From the NCBI RefSeq assembly GCF_023093595.1, contig NZ_JALLIK010000110.1:1-64000 (forward strand): a stretch of 64,000 bases of DNA, written 5' to 3'. The stretch comes from Thauera aromatica_A (GTDB taxonomy: Bacteria; Pseudomonadota; Gammaproteobacteria; Burkholderiales; Rhodocyclaceae). This document shows, piece after piece, positions 1-8,178 of the stretch (positions are counted from its first letter, which is position 1; every line of letters begins with the position of its first letter). The position numbers and the translations under genes were made by a program. The notes beneath the pieces are model-generated. The model was not told the DNA's origin, searched no databases, and saw nothing but the letters and a program-made list of their open reading frames with translations.

Positions 1-72
1 GGATATCTGTCGCCGACCACGTTCCTGCAGAACTGGATCGCACGACAGGATCAGCAAGAAATGGCAGCATGA
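1..72 (+). CDS. C-terminal end of an IS3-type transposase (partial)
   Basis: An open frame enters from the window edge and stops at TGA 70-72, giving 23 residues that begin GYLSPTTFLQNWIARQ. The pattern of a Y-S-P-x-x-F-L-x-x-W near the end of the protein is what IS3-family OrfB integrases show at their C-terminus. Only the last residues are visible, so the catalytic DDE part lies outside the window. It suggests that an insertion sequence, or its remnant, borders the toxin-antitoxin pair that follows. No terminal inverted repeat could be assigned in 73-147. The family call is inference from a short match. Confidence 0.5.
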   Translation, partial: GYLSPTTFLQNWIARQDQQEMAA

Positions 73-147
73 AGACGACCGGTTGGAAGACGGAAAACGT
101 AGGGCACCTCATTGGAGCCCGGGTGATTATTTCGCGCAATTTGACAG

Positions 148-444
148 TCAAGCCGTCGCCGCGTGGCGAACAGCGACCTTCGTTTGCCCCCGCAGCCCGG
201 CCTGCCACAGATCATATGCAATCTGCCCCTTCAGCCAGCTTTCCGCGCTCGGACCGTCGAGCCACGCCTCCAAGCGCAACGCGAGATCGACGCTGATGCC
301 CGCCTTGCCGTTCACCACCCGCGAAAGCGTTACGCGGTTGATGCCGAGTTCCTGTGCCGCCTGGGTCACCGTCAATCCCAGTGTCGGCAGAACATCCTCG
401 CGCAAGGTTTCGCCGGGGTGCGGCGGATTGTGCATTCTGGCCAT
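148..444 (-). CDS. higA: HigA-type antitoxin, XRE helix-turn-helix
   Basis: This 98-residue protein opens with MHNPPHPGE, the signature start of HigA/VapI-type antitoxins, followed by an XRE helix-turn-helix at about residues 23-60 (LTVTQAAQELGINRVTLSRV, then GISVDLALRLEAWL). It is expected to neutralise the HigB toxin by direct binding and to repress the shared promoter. A strong ribosome site (AGAAGGAG) sits 5 nt before the ATG. It lies 12 nt downstream of the toxin gene in the same transcript. Toxin-first order is characteristic of higBA rather than relBE systems. Length and motifs match the family, so the call is secure. Confidence 0.93.
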   Translation of the reverse strand: MARMHNPPHPGETLREDVLPTLGLTVTQAAQELGINRVTLSRVVNGKAGISVDLALRLEAWLDGPSAESWLKGQIAYDLWQAGLRGQTKVAVRHAATA

Positions 445-456
445 ATGAGCTCCTTC

Positions 457-735
457 TCAGTGGTAATCCCGGTAATCGACCAAGATGGCATCTTCGCCTT
501 CGAACACAAAAGTCATCCGCCAGTTGCCATTGACCGTCACCGACCAATGCCCGGCCAGATCGCCGGAAAGCGGGTGCAAGCGCCAGCCGGGCATATTCAT
601 CTCGCGCGGACTCGCGGCATCGTTCAATTGCCGCAGTTGCCGTGCCAGGCGGGGGGCATGATCCGGCCGGATGCCCGATTTGTTCCCTGTTTCGAAGAAC
701 GACTCAAGGCCCTTGTGCTTGAAGTGCTTGATCAT
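457..735 (-). CDS. higB: HigB-type mRNA interferase toxin (RelE superfamily)
   Basis: This 92-residue protein starts MIKHFKHKGLESFFETG and contains the family core PGWRLHPLSGDLAGHWSV-VNGNWRMTF and a terminal YRDYH. These are hallmarks of HigB/RelE-like ribosome-dependent mRNA endonucleases, with the conserved W-R-M-x-F strand and C-terminal tyrosine/histidine. It is the first gene of the pair. The best promoter places transcription start at or within a base of the ATG, so the message may be nearly leaderless and no Shine-Dalgarno sequence is visible. The gene looks intact. Cellular role (stress, plasmid or island stabilisation) is inferred from the family. Confidence 0.92.
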   Translation of the reverse strand: MIKHFKHKGLESFFETGNKSGIRPDHAPRLARQLRQLNDAASPREMNMPGWRLHPLSGDLAGHWSVTVNGNWRMTFVFEGEDAILVDYRDYH

Positions 736-741
736 TTGTTT

Positions 742-770
742 ACTGTAGCGTCACGCGCTACATTCAGCAA
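742..770 (-). promoter_or_regulatory. higBA promoter with HigA operator palindrome
   Basis: On the minus strand a -35 TTGCTG (770-765) and a -10 TACAGT (747-742) are separated by exactly 17 nt. Between and overlapping them is a perfect inverted repeat TGTAGCG-N5-CGCTACA (744-762). This is the position and form expected of a HigA autorepression site. The predicted start point falls at about 735, the A of the higB ATG. Confidence 0.75.
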
Positions 771-827
771 CTGCAGAAAACCCCACGCCCATGAAAGTCG
801 GCGCTGGCGAGACTGCGCCGTAGACCG

Positions 828-861
828 AAAAACCCCCGCAGCCTTTTGAGCAACGGGGGTT
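828..861 (-). terminator. Rho-independent terminator, minus strand
   Basis: AACCCCCG (831-838) pairs with CGGGGGTT (854-861) across a 15-nt loop. On the minus strand the stem runs into TTTTT (832-828). It lies downstream of the DUF6447-type gene (stop at 986) and upstream of the higBA promoter, so it would end transcripts coming from the right. The 862-985 stretch between holds no recognisable gene. Confidence 0.6.
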
Positions 862-985
862 CGGGTTGCTGCGCCCTCGGTAGATTAAGGGTCAGGGGAT
901 GGGCCAGTAAACCGTGGTCTGTCCCCGATTATTCTCAGCAAGGCACAGCGCGGTGCGCTGCGCACCTGCCCAACAGGCCGAGGCC

Positions 986-1216
986 TTACTTCTGCTTGCC
1001 CTTTTGCGGGGCGCCCGACTGAAGCTCTGCGGCTAAAGCCTGGGCATAGGCGGCACGCGCCGTCTGGGCGATGGCCAACTGGGTCTGCAGGCGGGCAATC
1101 TCCTGGTCGGTCACCCGCAGATTGACGATCTGGGAGCGCGCGGCGGCACTCAGGTCATCCAATGCAAACTGCTTGCCGTCGATGGTAATGGAGGACTTCT
1201 TCGCTTCCTTGGTCAT
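986..1216 (-). CDS. Small coiled-coil protein, DUF6447-like
   Basis: A 76-residue, charged protein. Residues 5-25 form a short K/S-rich opening followed by ITIDGKQFALDDLS. Residues 25-68 are a heptad-like helix (ARSQIVNLRVTDQEIARLQTQL, then AIAQTARAAYAQAL), and the tail is basic (PQKGKQK). The I-DG-x-x-Y/F-x-L-DDLS opening with a single long helix resembles the DUF6447 family, which has no known function. A ribosome site AAGGA lies 8 nt before the ATG. It follows the S-layer-like gene on the same strand, just after its terminator, so it may be expressed by read-through. No enzymatic motif is visible. Confidence 0.6.
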   Translation of the reverse strand: MTKEAKKSSITIDGKQFALDDLSAAARSQIVNLRVTDQEIARLQTQLAIAQTARAAYAQALAAELQSGAPQKGKQK

Positions 1217-1238
1217 TGAACAATCCTTAACGATATTG

Positions 1239-1269
1239 AAAAAAACCCCGCCCCCTTGCAGGGGCGGGG
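1239..1269 (-). terminator. Strong Rho-independent terminator of the S-layer-like gene
   Basis: A perfect 9-bp stem CCCCGCCCC (1246-1254) / GGGGCGGGG (1261-1269) with a 6-nt loop is followed on the minus strand by a seven-T tract (1245-1239). It sits 52 nt beyond the stop codon of the large gene. It is one of the clearest terminators in the window, consistent with a very highly transcribed gene. Confidence 0.9.
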
Positions 1270-1321
1270 TCGTAGCTTATAACCTCGAGGGAGCTGGGCT
1301 CCCACGAGACCTCAGCCGCCT

Positions 1322-4300
1322 TTAGGCGATCTCGATCAGGCCCGCAGTACCGCCCGTCACAGCCTCGACACCGTTGTACACACCGACCAGTTCGACCACC
1401 GTATCGGCAGCGCCGTCCTGGAACACGAAGGTGTTGTCATTGACACCGTCGCCGTCGGCATCGTAGTTGAACGCCACGGTGGCGCTGAAGCCGTTGAAGT
1501 TGGTTGCCAGGTAGCTCAGCACGTTCGCGAGCGAGAGCTGACCCGCCCCCGTTCCCACGAGCACCGGAGCGGCATACGCATCTACGTCGTCGAAGGTCAC
1601 GAGGTTGCCGGCTGCGACGCTGTGCGAGCGCACGTTTCCAACGTTGGCACCATCGACAGCACCAGCGCCGACCGCTGCGAAAGCAGAGGCGAGGTCCAGC
1701 ACGTCGTCACCCGCCGTCGTGGAGCCGGCCACTACACCGGCCGCACCCGCAGCACCGGCTGCTTCGAAGCCCACGATCACGTCCCAACCAGCGGCAGTAG
1801 AGTCGCCGTCGGCGATGACGATGGTGTCGACCATAGTATCCACCGCTGCCACGTCCTGCAGCACGAACTTGTCTGCACCCATGCCACCCGCGAAGGTATC
1901 GTTATCGATGGTACCCACAGCAGCGTCGTTACCCGCACCGCCGTTGAAGATGAGGCCATCGCCAGCGGCCGACCCCGTCCACATGGCCACGTCGTTGCCG
2001 TTGCCAGCATTGACGGTCTTCACGCCGGTGGAAGCACCGGCAAGCCCCGTGCTTTGCAGCGTCGAGCCCGCGCCAGCAATGATGCTGAGGTTGGCGTTTG
2101 CATCGCCCGTAATAGTCGCAGCAAGGGCTACGTTCTCTACCACTGCCAGTCGACCATCCAGCACTGCCGACGCGTCGAGCAGCGTTGCACCGGTCCAGCT
2201 CAGGGTCAGGTCGGAACCTTCGCCCACAGCCAACATCTGGTCAATGTCACCAGCGCCAGCACCGTTACCGGCAACGTCAATGAACAGCGTGGTCACACCG
2301 CCACTCATGGACACCGTGTTGGTCGCCAAGGTGGCATTGATGCCGGTACCGAGGTTGTCGGTCACGGTGTCGATACCCGTGCCCACGTCGAACGTATCGT
2401 TACCGTCCTTCGCGGTCACGGTGTCGTTGCCCGCGCCCGTGCTGATGACGTTGTCACCCCGGTCGCCAGCCACCACGTCCCAACCAGAGCCGGTGTTGAT
2501 GTTGTCCTTCTGAGCCGAGCCAGTGATGGTGTTGTCACCATTGCCAGCATTGATGGTGATGTTCGTACCGGCCGAACCCAGCGCCGAGAACACGTTGTCG
2601 CCGTCAGCCAGGGTCACGGTGGCGTTGTTGCCCAGCGAGATCACGGTGGCCGTCAGGTCACCGCCGACAGCGGAGGCGTCGAAGGTGGTCAGCGAGTTGT
2701 TGAGCGCTGCGCCCGACACGGTGTTCAGGTTGACATCGTCGGCCGCCGAAACGGTCAGCGAGGTCATGGTCTTCGACCAGATGTTGTTGATCGTGGTCAC
2801 GGCGTTTGCAGCACCGGCGGTGACATCTTCGTCGGTGACGACGATGTTCATCGAGGTGATGCCGTGGGCGGTCAGCTGACCCAGGTTGTAAGCCGTTGCA
2901 CCGTAGATGACGTCATCCAGGTTGGCATTGATGTTGACCGTCAGCGCGGTGGCCGCGTTGTTGGCCAGGGTCACGCCGTTGAAGTTGCCAACGGTGCTTT
3001 CGTCGCTGATAACAGCCTTATAGGCCGCATCGCCTGCAGCGCTGGTACCGATACCGTTCCACGCCGCATCAGCACCACGCGCTGCCGCTTCGGCGAGGAC
3101 GCGGTTCGCAGCGGTGTTGTCGTCGTCGGTATCCAGGTCGGCGCTGAAGTTCAGCTCGGTCAGGTTGGTGTCGTTCAGGGTGATGATGTCGGCAGTCGTC
3201 ACGCCGGCAACGTTGAACGGCTCCGCGGTCAGAGGCGAAGCGTCAGCACCACCGTCGGCGGCGTTGGCCGCCAGGATCACCAGGTTCTCGACGTCGGCAT
3301 TGGCCATACCCAGCGTGACGTTTTCGTTGGCGATGATGTGCAGGTCTTCGATACCGGTCAGCGTCAGGTTCGCGTTCTGGCTGAATGCGGCGCGGACGGT
3401 GTCATTGCCGCCAGCGTCGGTGATGCTGTCGGTGGTGTCGAAGTCGTTGATATTGACGAAGGTCAGGATGTCGTCGCCTGCACCCAGACGGATGTCCTGG
3501 GTGATGGTGGTGATCGGGGCAACGGTATCACCCACGGACAAACGCAGGTTGCTCAGTTGCGCCGAGGCTTCGATCACGCTGGCGTTGAGCGCGGAGACCA
3601 CGGTGTAGTCATCGCCCGCACGACCGCCGGACAGGGTCACGGTGCCGGTGTGCTCTTGCGCAGCGGTCAGAACAACGTTGTTGTCTTCGGTGTCGGCGTC
3701 GACGATGGTTACGTTTTCGATCGCACCCACGCCATTGGCTTGGCCGTCGAAGTTCAGCGTGTAGTTGAACTGGGTTTCGGTGTTGCGCTCGTTTTCGACG
3801 CGGATGGCGACGGTGTCGTTGGTGCCCGAAGCATCAGCCAGACGAACGCGGACCGTCGCATTGTTCGCGATCACTGCACCTTCGGTCACCGAGTGCTGCA
3901 GCACCAGGCCATCAGCAGCCAATGCCGCACCGACGTCGTTCAGGAGGAACGTGCCGCCAGCGCCGTTGCTGTTCTCATCACGCATAACAACCGAAGTCAG
4001 CTCTGCGTCATCAAACGCATCGAAGTCCACTGTCTGAGCACCAGCCTGCTGACGCAGCTCCAGAGTCTGGATGTTGGTGATCGAGGCGTTACCCACGATG
4101 TTGCTGGTGGTCTTCAGGGTGTTCACGCCTTCGCCGCCATTGATGACGTCGCGGTTGGTTGCCGAGGTCGCAGCCACTGCAGCGCTGGTCCAGAAGGTGT
4201 CGTCGCCCAGGCCACCAGTCACGGTGCCATGCACGGTCTGACCGGAGTTGGCCGGATCGGCAAAGCCACCCAGGGAGTTGGTGATGTCGAGCGTCAGGTC

Positions 4301-5554
4301 ACCTTCGAAGGCAGAGGCATCCAGCGTCAGCAGGCCAACGGCACCCAGGTTGGCAATGCCGGGGGCGCCCAGCGCATCAAACTCGGGCGTCGTCACGATA
4401 GCGGTCGGGGTCAGCGTAGCAATCTTGAGCGCACCGCTACCGGTGATGACCAGCGACTCCATCTCGTTGACCGAGAAGTTAGCGAGATCAACGCCGTTCA
4501 GCGCATTCAGGTTGACCGCTTCGAAACCCTCGATACCAGCGCCGGCACCACGGGCGTTTTGAGTAACCGAGTTGGCGAGAACGTCATTCAGCTCAAGCGA
4601 CAACGTTTCATCGCCGGTCAGCACACCCTGCTTGAAGCGGAACAGTGCGATCACGTTGTCCGACGCGGTGTTGGCCACGCGGAAGTCGGCTGCGGGGGTG
4701 CCAATGTTGTCGACCGTCACTGTGGTCGCGTCACTGGTCACGCGCTGAACATTCACAGCTTCGGTGGCGTCGGCGTTACGCAGATCAAGCGTGGTGGTGT
4801 TACCGGTCCAGTCGATGTTAACGTTCTGGATGTTGTTCAGGTAAGGCGTCGTGGTTACGGTCGTACCTTCATTCGCGTTGATGTTGCCCATCGTCACGTT
4901 CAGGGTGTTGTCCGTACGACCCGCAGTACCGGTCAGCACGTCTTCATCTTGCAGCGACAAAATGCGGTCATCACCGTTCGGCGTGAACACCATCGGGGCG
5001 TTGAACACGTTGGCAGTGGCAACGTCGGTACCATTGGTGAGCGTGAAGGTCTCACCCGTCGCCAGATTCCCCGCATCAATGGCGTCGATCGCATCCTCGA
5101 CCGAATCACGGGTGCCATCCACATCATCAACCACAGCGGTCGCCGCTTCAGCCGTGTAATCGTCACCGGCCGCCGCGGTATAGTACTCGGCCACTTCGGT
5201 CTTGTTGTCCAGAACAAGCTGGTCGGCAGCCGAAGCGCCGTTGATCAGCGCCAGCACGAGTTGGTCGATGTTCACGCCGGCACCGTCGCCATTGACCCAG
5301 TATTCCAGGCCGTCGGCTTCCGGGGCGCGGTTGAACAGATTCTGGTACAGATCGGCAACCGCCTGGGCGCGCGTCATGCTGCCCTGCCCGGCGGCGTATT
5401 CCGGCTGTTCGTTCACGATGTTGGCACGCAGCTGTTCGATCGTCAGAACGCCACCATCGATTTCGGCCGTCCAGTAGTCCAGGCCGGCCTGGTCAGCGGC
5501 GCGGCCCAGCAGGCCGATGTAGATCTGCTGAATTTGTTCAGAAACGGTTGCCAT
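1322..5554 (-). CDS. Giant S-layer/RTX-like secreted surface protein with DUF4214 repeats
   Basis: The start at 5554 (MATVSEQIQQIYIGLLGRAA) is chosen because GGAGAG lies 8 nt upstream; an in-frame start 11 codons earlier has no such site. The product has 1410 residues, is acidic and Ala/Thr/Asn/Asp-rich, and no cysteine was found on reading. Residues 5-110 hold two DUF4214 units (YIGLLGRAADQAGLDYW and LYQNLFNRAPEADGLEYW). The body is a beta-solenoid-like Asn/Thr/Asp sequence. RTX-like glycine/aspartate motifs (GAGNDTVTAKDGNDTF, FNGGAGNDAAVGTIDNDTF) occur in the last third. There is no N-terminal signal peptide, and the C-terminus ends in a hydrophobic tail (ELVGVYNG, GLIEIA) as in type I secretion substrates. 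The nearest exporter is the TolC-HlyD-ABC operon at 16402-23332. GC content is visibly lower than in the neighbours. A secreted adhesin is the main alternative to an S-layer protein. Confidence 0.8.
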   Translation of the reverse strand: MATVSEQIQQIYIGLLGRAADQAGLDYWTAEIDGGVLTIEQLRANIVNEQPEYAAGQGSMTRAQAVADLYQNLFNRAPEADGLEYWVNGDGAGVNIDQLVLALINGASAADQLVLDNKTEVAEYYTAAAGDDYTAEAATAVVDDVDGTRDSVEDAIDAIDAGNLATGETFTLTNGTDVATANVFNAPMVFTPNGDDRILSLQDEDVLTGTAGRTDNTLNVTMGNINANEGTTVTTTPYLNNIQNVNIDWTGNTTTLDLRNADATEAVNVQRVTSDATTVTVDNIGTPAADFRVANTASDNVIALFRFKQGVLTGDETLSLELNDVLANSVTQNARGAGAGIEGFEAVNLNALNGVDLANFSVNEMESLVITGSGALKIATLTPTAIVTTPEFDALGAPGIANLGAVGLLTLDASAFEGDLTLDITNSLGGFADPANSGQTVHGTVTGGLGDDTFWTSAAVAATSATNRDVINGGEGVNTLKTTSNIVGNASITNIQTLELRQQAGAQTVDFDAFDDAELTSVVMRDENSNGAGGTFLLNDVGAALAADGLVLQHSVTEGAVIANNATVRVRLADASGTNDTVAIRVENERNTETQFNYTLNFDGQANGVGAIENVTIVDADTEDNNVVLTAAQEHTGTVTLSGGRAGDDYTVVSALNASVIEASAQLSNLRLSVGDTVAPITTITQDIRLGAGDDILTFVNINDFDTTDSITDAGGNDTVRAAFSQNANLTLTGIEDLHIIANENVTLGMANADVENLVILAANAADGGADASPLTAEPFNVAGVTTADIITLNDTNLTELNFSADLDTDDDNTAANRVLAEAAARGADAAWNGIGTSAAGDAAYKAVISDESTVGNFNGVTLANNAATALTVNINANLDDVIYGATAYNLGQLTAHGITSMNIVVTDEDVTAGAANAVTTINNIWSKTMTSLTVSAADDVNLNTVSGAALNNSLTTFDASAVGGDLTATVISLGNNATVTLADGDNVFSALGSAGTNITINAGNGDNTITGSAQKDNINTGSGWDVVAGDRGDNVISTGAGNDTVTAKDGNDTFDVGTGIDTVTDNLGTGINATLATNTVSMSGGVTTLFIDVAGNGAGAGDIDQMLAVGEGSDLTLSWTGATLLDASAVLDGRLAVVENVALAATITGDANANLSIIAGAGSTLQSTGLAGASTGVKTVNAGNGNDVAMWTGSAAGDGLIFNGGAGNDAAVGTIDNDTFAGGMGADKFVLQDVAAVDTMVDTIVIADGDSTAAGWDVIVGFEAAGAAGAAGVVAGSTTAGDDVLDLASAFAAVGAGAVDGANVGNVRSHSVAAGNLVTFDDVDAYAAPVLVGTGAGQLSLANVLSYLATNFNGFSATVAFNYDADGDGVNDNTFVFQDGAADTVVELVGVYNGVEAVTGGTAGLIEIA

Positions 5555-5590
5555 ATAAAACTCTCCAGTGATAAGTCGAATCGACACTCA

Positions 5591-5659
5591 GACCGTTCCG
5601 TACAGGCTGAGGGCCCGTCAGCCCCCGGTCTGTTGCCATACCCCACTGTGGGGCATGGC
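5591..5659 (-). promoter_or_regulatory. Structured 5' leader hairpins of the S-layer-like gene
   Basis: Two stems lie between the predicted promoter and the start codon. One (5635-5659) pairs GCCATGCCCCA with TGGGGTATGGC around a CAG triloop, with one G-U pair. The other (5591-5630) has an inner stem GGCTGA/TCAGCC and an outer GACCG/CGGTC. Stable leaders of this kind protect mRNAs of abundant surface proteins; the role here is inference. Confidence 0.45.
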
Positions 5660-5718
5660 CCCCAAACATGGGTCTTTTGACGCAGCGGCGACCTTCGCCG
5701 ACGACAGTCATAGAGACT

Positions 5719-5748
5719 ATCATACACAATCGTGCTGCTTTACAACAA
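5719..5748 (-). promoter_or_regulatory. Candidate sigma-70 promoter of the S-layer-like gene
   Basis: On the minus strand TTGTTG (5748-5743) and TATGAT (5724-5719) are spaced by 18 nt in a locally AT-rich patch. Start would be near 5712, giving a leader of about 158 nt that includes both hairpins. No better hexamer pair was found nearer the gene. Confidence 0.5.
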
Positions 5749-6081
5749 CAAAGCTCCCCGAACACCCTGCAGGCACATGCCATCGGGGCAGGCTCGTCGG
5801 TCGGCGGCCCGCATATGGGATACCGAGGCCGCCCACACCGAGCCGCCTGCCCCACCCGCACGGCTTACACCCGACACACGGCGCGCCGCGAACATCCCAC
5901 GCCAGAGCCTTGTATGCCGAGGAATTTTTGACAATCGTCGCAACCTCAAGCTTGACAGACACGCCCCAAACGCATGTTGGCGGCCCCCGATCTCCTGCGT
6001 CAATCGGGCACACATCACCGGCCAGCCCGCCGTTGCAGGCATGCAACACCTGCCCGCTGTTTCATGCGGACATCACGGGTT
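5749..6081. other. Intergenic stretch without a recognised gene
   Basis: This part of the divergent gap between the S-layer-like gene and wzm contains short open frames in several directions, but none has a ribosome site, a recognisable domain or coding-like third positions. Two TTGACA-like hexamers occur at 5928 and 5952 on the plus strand, without convincing -10 partners. An upstream regulatory role is possible; nothing more can be supported. Confidence 0.5.
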
Positions 6082-6110
6082 TGACGCTTGCCAGGCCGCC
6101 CCATACACTC
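6082..6110 (+). promoter_or_regulatory. Sigma-70 promoter of the polysaccharide operon
   Basis: TTGACG (6082-6087), a 17-nt spacer and TACACT (6105-6110) form a good sigma-70 promoter. Predicted start is near 6117, about 20 nt before the wzm ATG. It is the only strong plus-strand promoter seen before the operon. Confidence 0.6.
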
Positions 6111-6136
6111 GCGCACTCTTTCGGGCTGGCACATAT

Positions 6137-6931
6137 ATGAAAGGCTTTTTAATCAACGCTTGGCGCTACCGGCAGTTCATCCTGTCGTCCATCCGGAATG
6201 ACTTGCACGCCCGTTTTGCACGCAACGCGCTGGGGGGCGTCTGGATGGTGCTGCATCCGCTGGCGCAGGTGGCGGTGTTTGCGCTGGTGCTGTCCGGGGT
6301 GTTTGCCGCACGCCTGGGCGGGCTGGAAGGCCCGTTCGCCTACGCGATCTACCTGACGGCCGGAACCATGGCCTGGACCTTGTTTGCCGAGCTGGTGACA
6401 CGCGGGCAGATGCTGTTCATCGATAACGGCAACCTGCTGAAGAAGATCGCCTTTCCCAAGATTTGCCTGCCGCTGATCCTGACCGGCTCCGCACTGGTTA
6501 ACAATAGTGCGCTGGCGCTGGTGGCCCTGGCATTTTACGCTCTGGTGGGGCATTGGCCGGGCTGGCTGGTGTTGTGGCTGGTGCCACTGTATGCGGTGGT
6601 GGTGGCCTTCGGGCTGGGGCTGGGGCTGCTGCTGGGGGTGCTGAACGTGTTCATCCGCGACATTGGGCAAATGACGCCGATCGTCCTGCAGTTCTGGTTC
6701 TGGTTCACCCCGATTATTTATATGGCATCGATCCTGCCGGCCGGGGCGCAGCCCTGGATGCGATTCAACCCGATGTTCCATGTGGTGGATGGCTTTCAGG
6801 CGGTGCTGGTGTTCAAGACTGCGCCGGCGATGGGCGGGCTGGTGCTGGTGGCGGGGTTGGCACTGGGGCTGATGGCACTGGCCCTGTGGTGCCTGCGCGC
6901 AGCGGGGCAAGAAATGGCGGACGTATTATGA
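6137..6931 (+). CDS. wzm: Polysaccharide ABC exporter permease (Wzm/ABC-2 family)
   Basis: The 264-residue protein has the layout of ABC-2 permeases of O-antigen, capsule or teichoic acid exporters: a short cytoplasmic N-terminus (MKGFLINAWRYRQFILSSIR-N-D), then about six membrane spans. The loop NLLKKIAFPKICLPL and the segment FIRDIGQMTPIVLQFWFW-TPIIY are conserved in Wzm/KpsM/TagG. It would move the finished, lipid-linked glycan across the inner membrane with Wzt. The ATG at 6137 follows a matching promoter. An in-frame extension upstream to 5732 is rejected because it is non-coding in character. Its stop overlaps the wzt start (ATGA), so the two are translationally coupled. Confidence 0.9.
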   Translation: MKGFLINAWRYRQFILSSIRNDLHARFARNALGGVWMVLHPLAQVAVFALVLSGVFAARLGGLEGPFAYAIYLTAGTMAWTLFAELVTRGQMLFIDNGNLLKKIAFPKICLPLILTGSALVNNSALALVALAFYALVGHWPGWLVLWLVPLYAVVVAFGLGLGLLLGVLNVFIRDIGQMTPIVLQFWFWFTPIIYMASILPAGAQPWMRFNPMFHVVDGFQAVLVFKTAPAMGGLVLVAGLALGLMALALWCLRAAGQEMADVL

Positions 6932-8178
6932 ACGCCCTGCTGGTGGTGAATGGACTGAGCAAGGCGTACCGGCAATATTCGTCCGAATGGCGGCGGGTAC
7001 TGGGCTGGCTTGGGCTGCGGCGCAAGCCGGCGACCGAGCATTGGGTGATCAACGATGTGAATTTTGTCCTGGCGCCGGGCGAAGTGGTGGGCATCATCGG
7101 CCACAACGGCGCGGGCAAAAGCACGCTGCTGAAGATGATTACCGGGACACTGCAGCCCTCAGCGGGCGAAGTGCACCGGCGCGGACGCGTCGGCGCCATT
7201 CTGGAGCTGGGGCTGGGCTTTCACCCGGAACTGACGGGGCGCGCCAATGCGCGTCATGCACTGGGGCTGATGGGGTTTAGCGGAGACGAGATCGCGCAGG
7301 CCTTGCCGCAGGTAGAGGCGTTTGCCGAGGTCGGCGAATACTTCGAGCAGCCTGTGCGGGTGTACTCCAGCGGCATGCAGATGCGACTGGCCTTTGCGGT
7401 GGTGACGGCCTTTCGCCCCGACCTGCTGATCGTGGACGAAGCGCTGTCGGTGGGCGACGCGTACTTTCAACAGAAATGCTTCGAGCGCATCCGCGCGTTT
7501 CGCAAGGCGGGCAGTGGCTTGCTATTCGTTTCGCACGACTTGAATGCCGTCAAGCTACTGTGCGACCGCGTGCTGGTGATGGACCACGGGCATTGTGTGT
7601 TCCAGGGCGAGGCCGAGCCGGCGGCGGTATTCTACAACCAGTTGATCGCCCGCCTGAGCGAAGAAGCCGCCCTGGCCATGACGCCGGAGACCGGCTTTGG
7701 CACCGGCGAGGCGCGCATCGTGCGCGGCTGGCTGGAAGGCAAGCAGGGCAACCCCGGCCCCTTTGCGGCGGGCGAACGGGTGGACGCCTGCCTGGAACTG
7801 CAGTGCGACACGCCTGTGCCCATGCAAACCACCGTGGGCATCCTGGTGCGCGACCGCTTTGGTCAGGACATTTATGGTGTAAATACCGAATACCTGGGCA
7901 GTACGCTGACCCTGCAGCCCGGACAGCGGCAAACCGTGCGCTTTGCGCTGGAGCTGAACCTGGGGCCCGGAAAATACACCCTGACCGCAGCCCTGCACAG
8001 CCAGGAGCACCACCTGGAAGCCTGCTACCACTGGGCCGACGCGCTCCTGAGCTTTGAAGTGGCGGGTTTCCGGGGGGCACGGTTTGTGGGGCTGGCCGGG
8101 CTGGGGGCACACTTTTCCATCGACGCGACGACTGAGCCGGCTGCGTCGGTCACCTATGCAGAGCGGACCGAAAGCTGA
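6928..8178 (+). CDS. wzt: Polysaccharide ABC exporter ATPase with glycan-binding domain (Wzt)
   Basis: This 416-residue protein has an ABC domain at residues 1-235: Walker A GHNGAGKST (about 58-66), signature YSSGMQMRLA (about 146-155), Walker B LLIVDEALS (about 167-175) and H-loop FVSHD. A beta-rich C-terminal domain (about 250-400, from FGTGEARIVRGW to LLSFEV) is the Wzt-C fold that binds the modified end of the O-polysaccharide before export. Long Wzt proteins like this accompany glycans capped at the non-reducing end, which fits the methyltransferase encoded next. The start overlaps the wzm stop, and its stop overlaps the methyltransferase start (TGATG). Confidence 0.92.
   Translation: MNALLVVNGLSKAYRQYSSEWRRVLGWLGLRRKPATEHWVINDVNFVLAPGEVVGIIGHNGAGKSTLLKMITGTLQPSAGEVHRRGRVGAILELGLGFHPELTGRANARHALGLMGFSGDEIAQALPQVEAFAEVGEYFEQPVRVYSSGMQMRLAFAVVTAFRPDLLIVDEALSVGDAYFQQKCFERIRAFRKAGSGLLFVSHDLNAVKLLCDRVLVMDHGHCVFQGEAEPAAVFYNQLIARLSEEAALAMTPETGFGTGEARIVRGWLEGKQGNPGPFAAGERVDACLELQCDTPVPMQTTVGILVRDRFGQDIYGVNTEYLGSTLTLQPGQRQTVRFALELNLGPGKYTLTAALHSQEHHLEACYHWADALLSFEVAGFRGARFVGLAGLGAHFSIDATTEPAASVTYAERTES

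Noticed and set aside
893..945. CCGTGGTCTGTCCCCGATT-type segment resembling sequences near REP-associated transposases
   Set aside because: Only one short copy is present, with no transposase or partner repeat, so it is not called as a mobile element.
1622..5680. A 1352-residue open frame on the plus strand opposite the surface protein gene
   Set aside because: It mirrors the minus-strand coding pattern codon for codon, is rich in His/Arg/Gly/Val as such shadows are, and has no ribosome site or domain.
5732..6136. In-frame N-terminal extension of the Wzm permease
   Set aside because: The extension is Pro/His/Arg-rich, contains the predicted promoter and would put a long soluble tail before a standard Wzm start; ATG 6137 fits the family.
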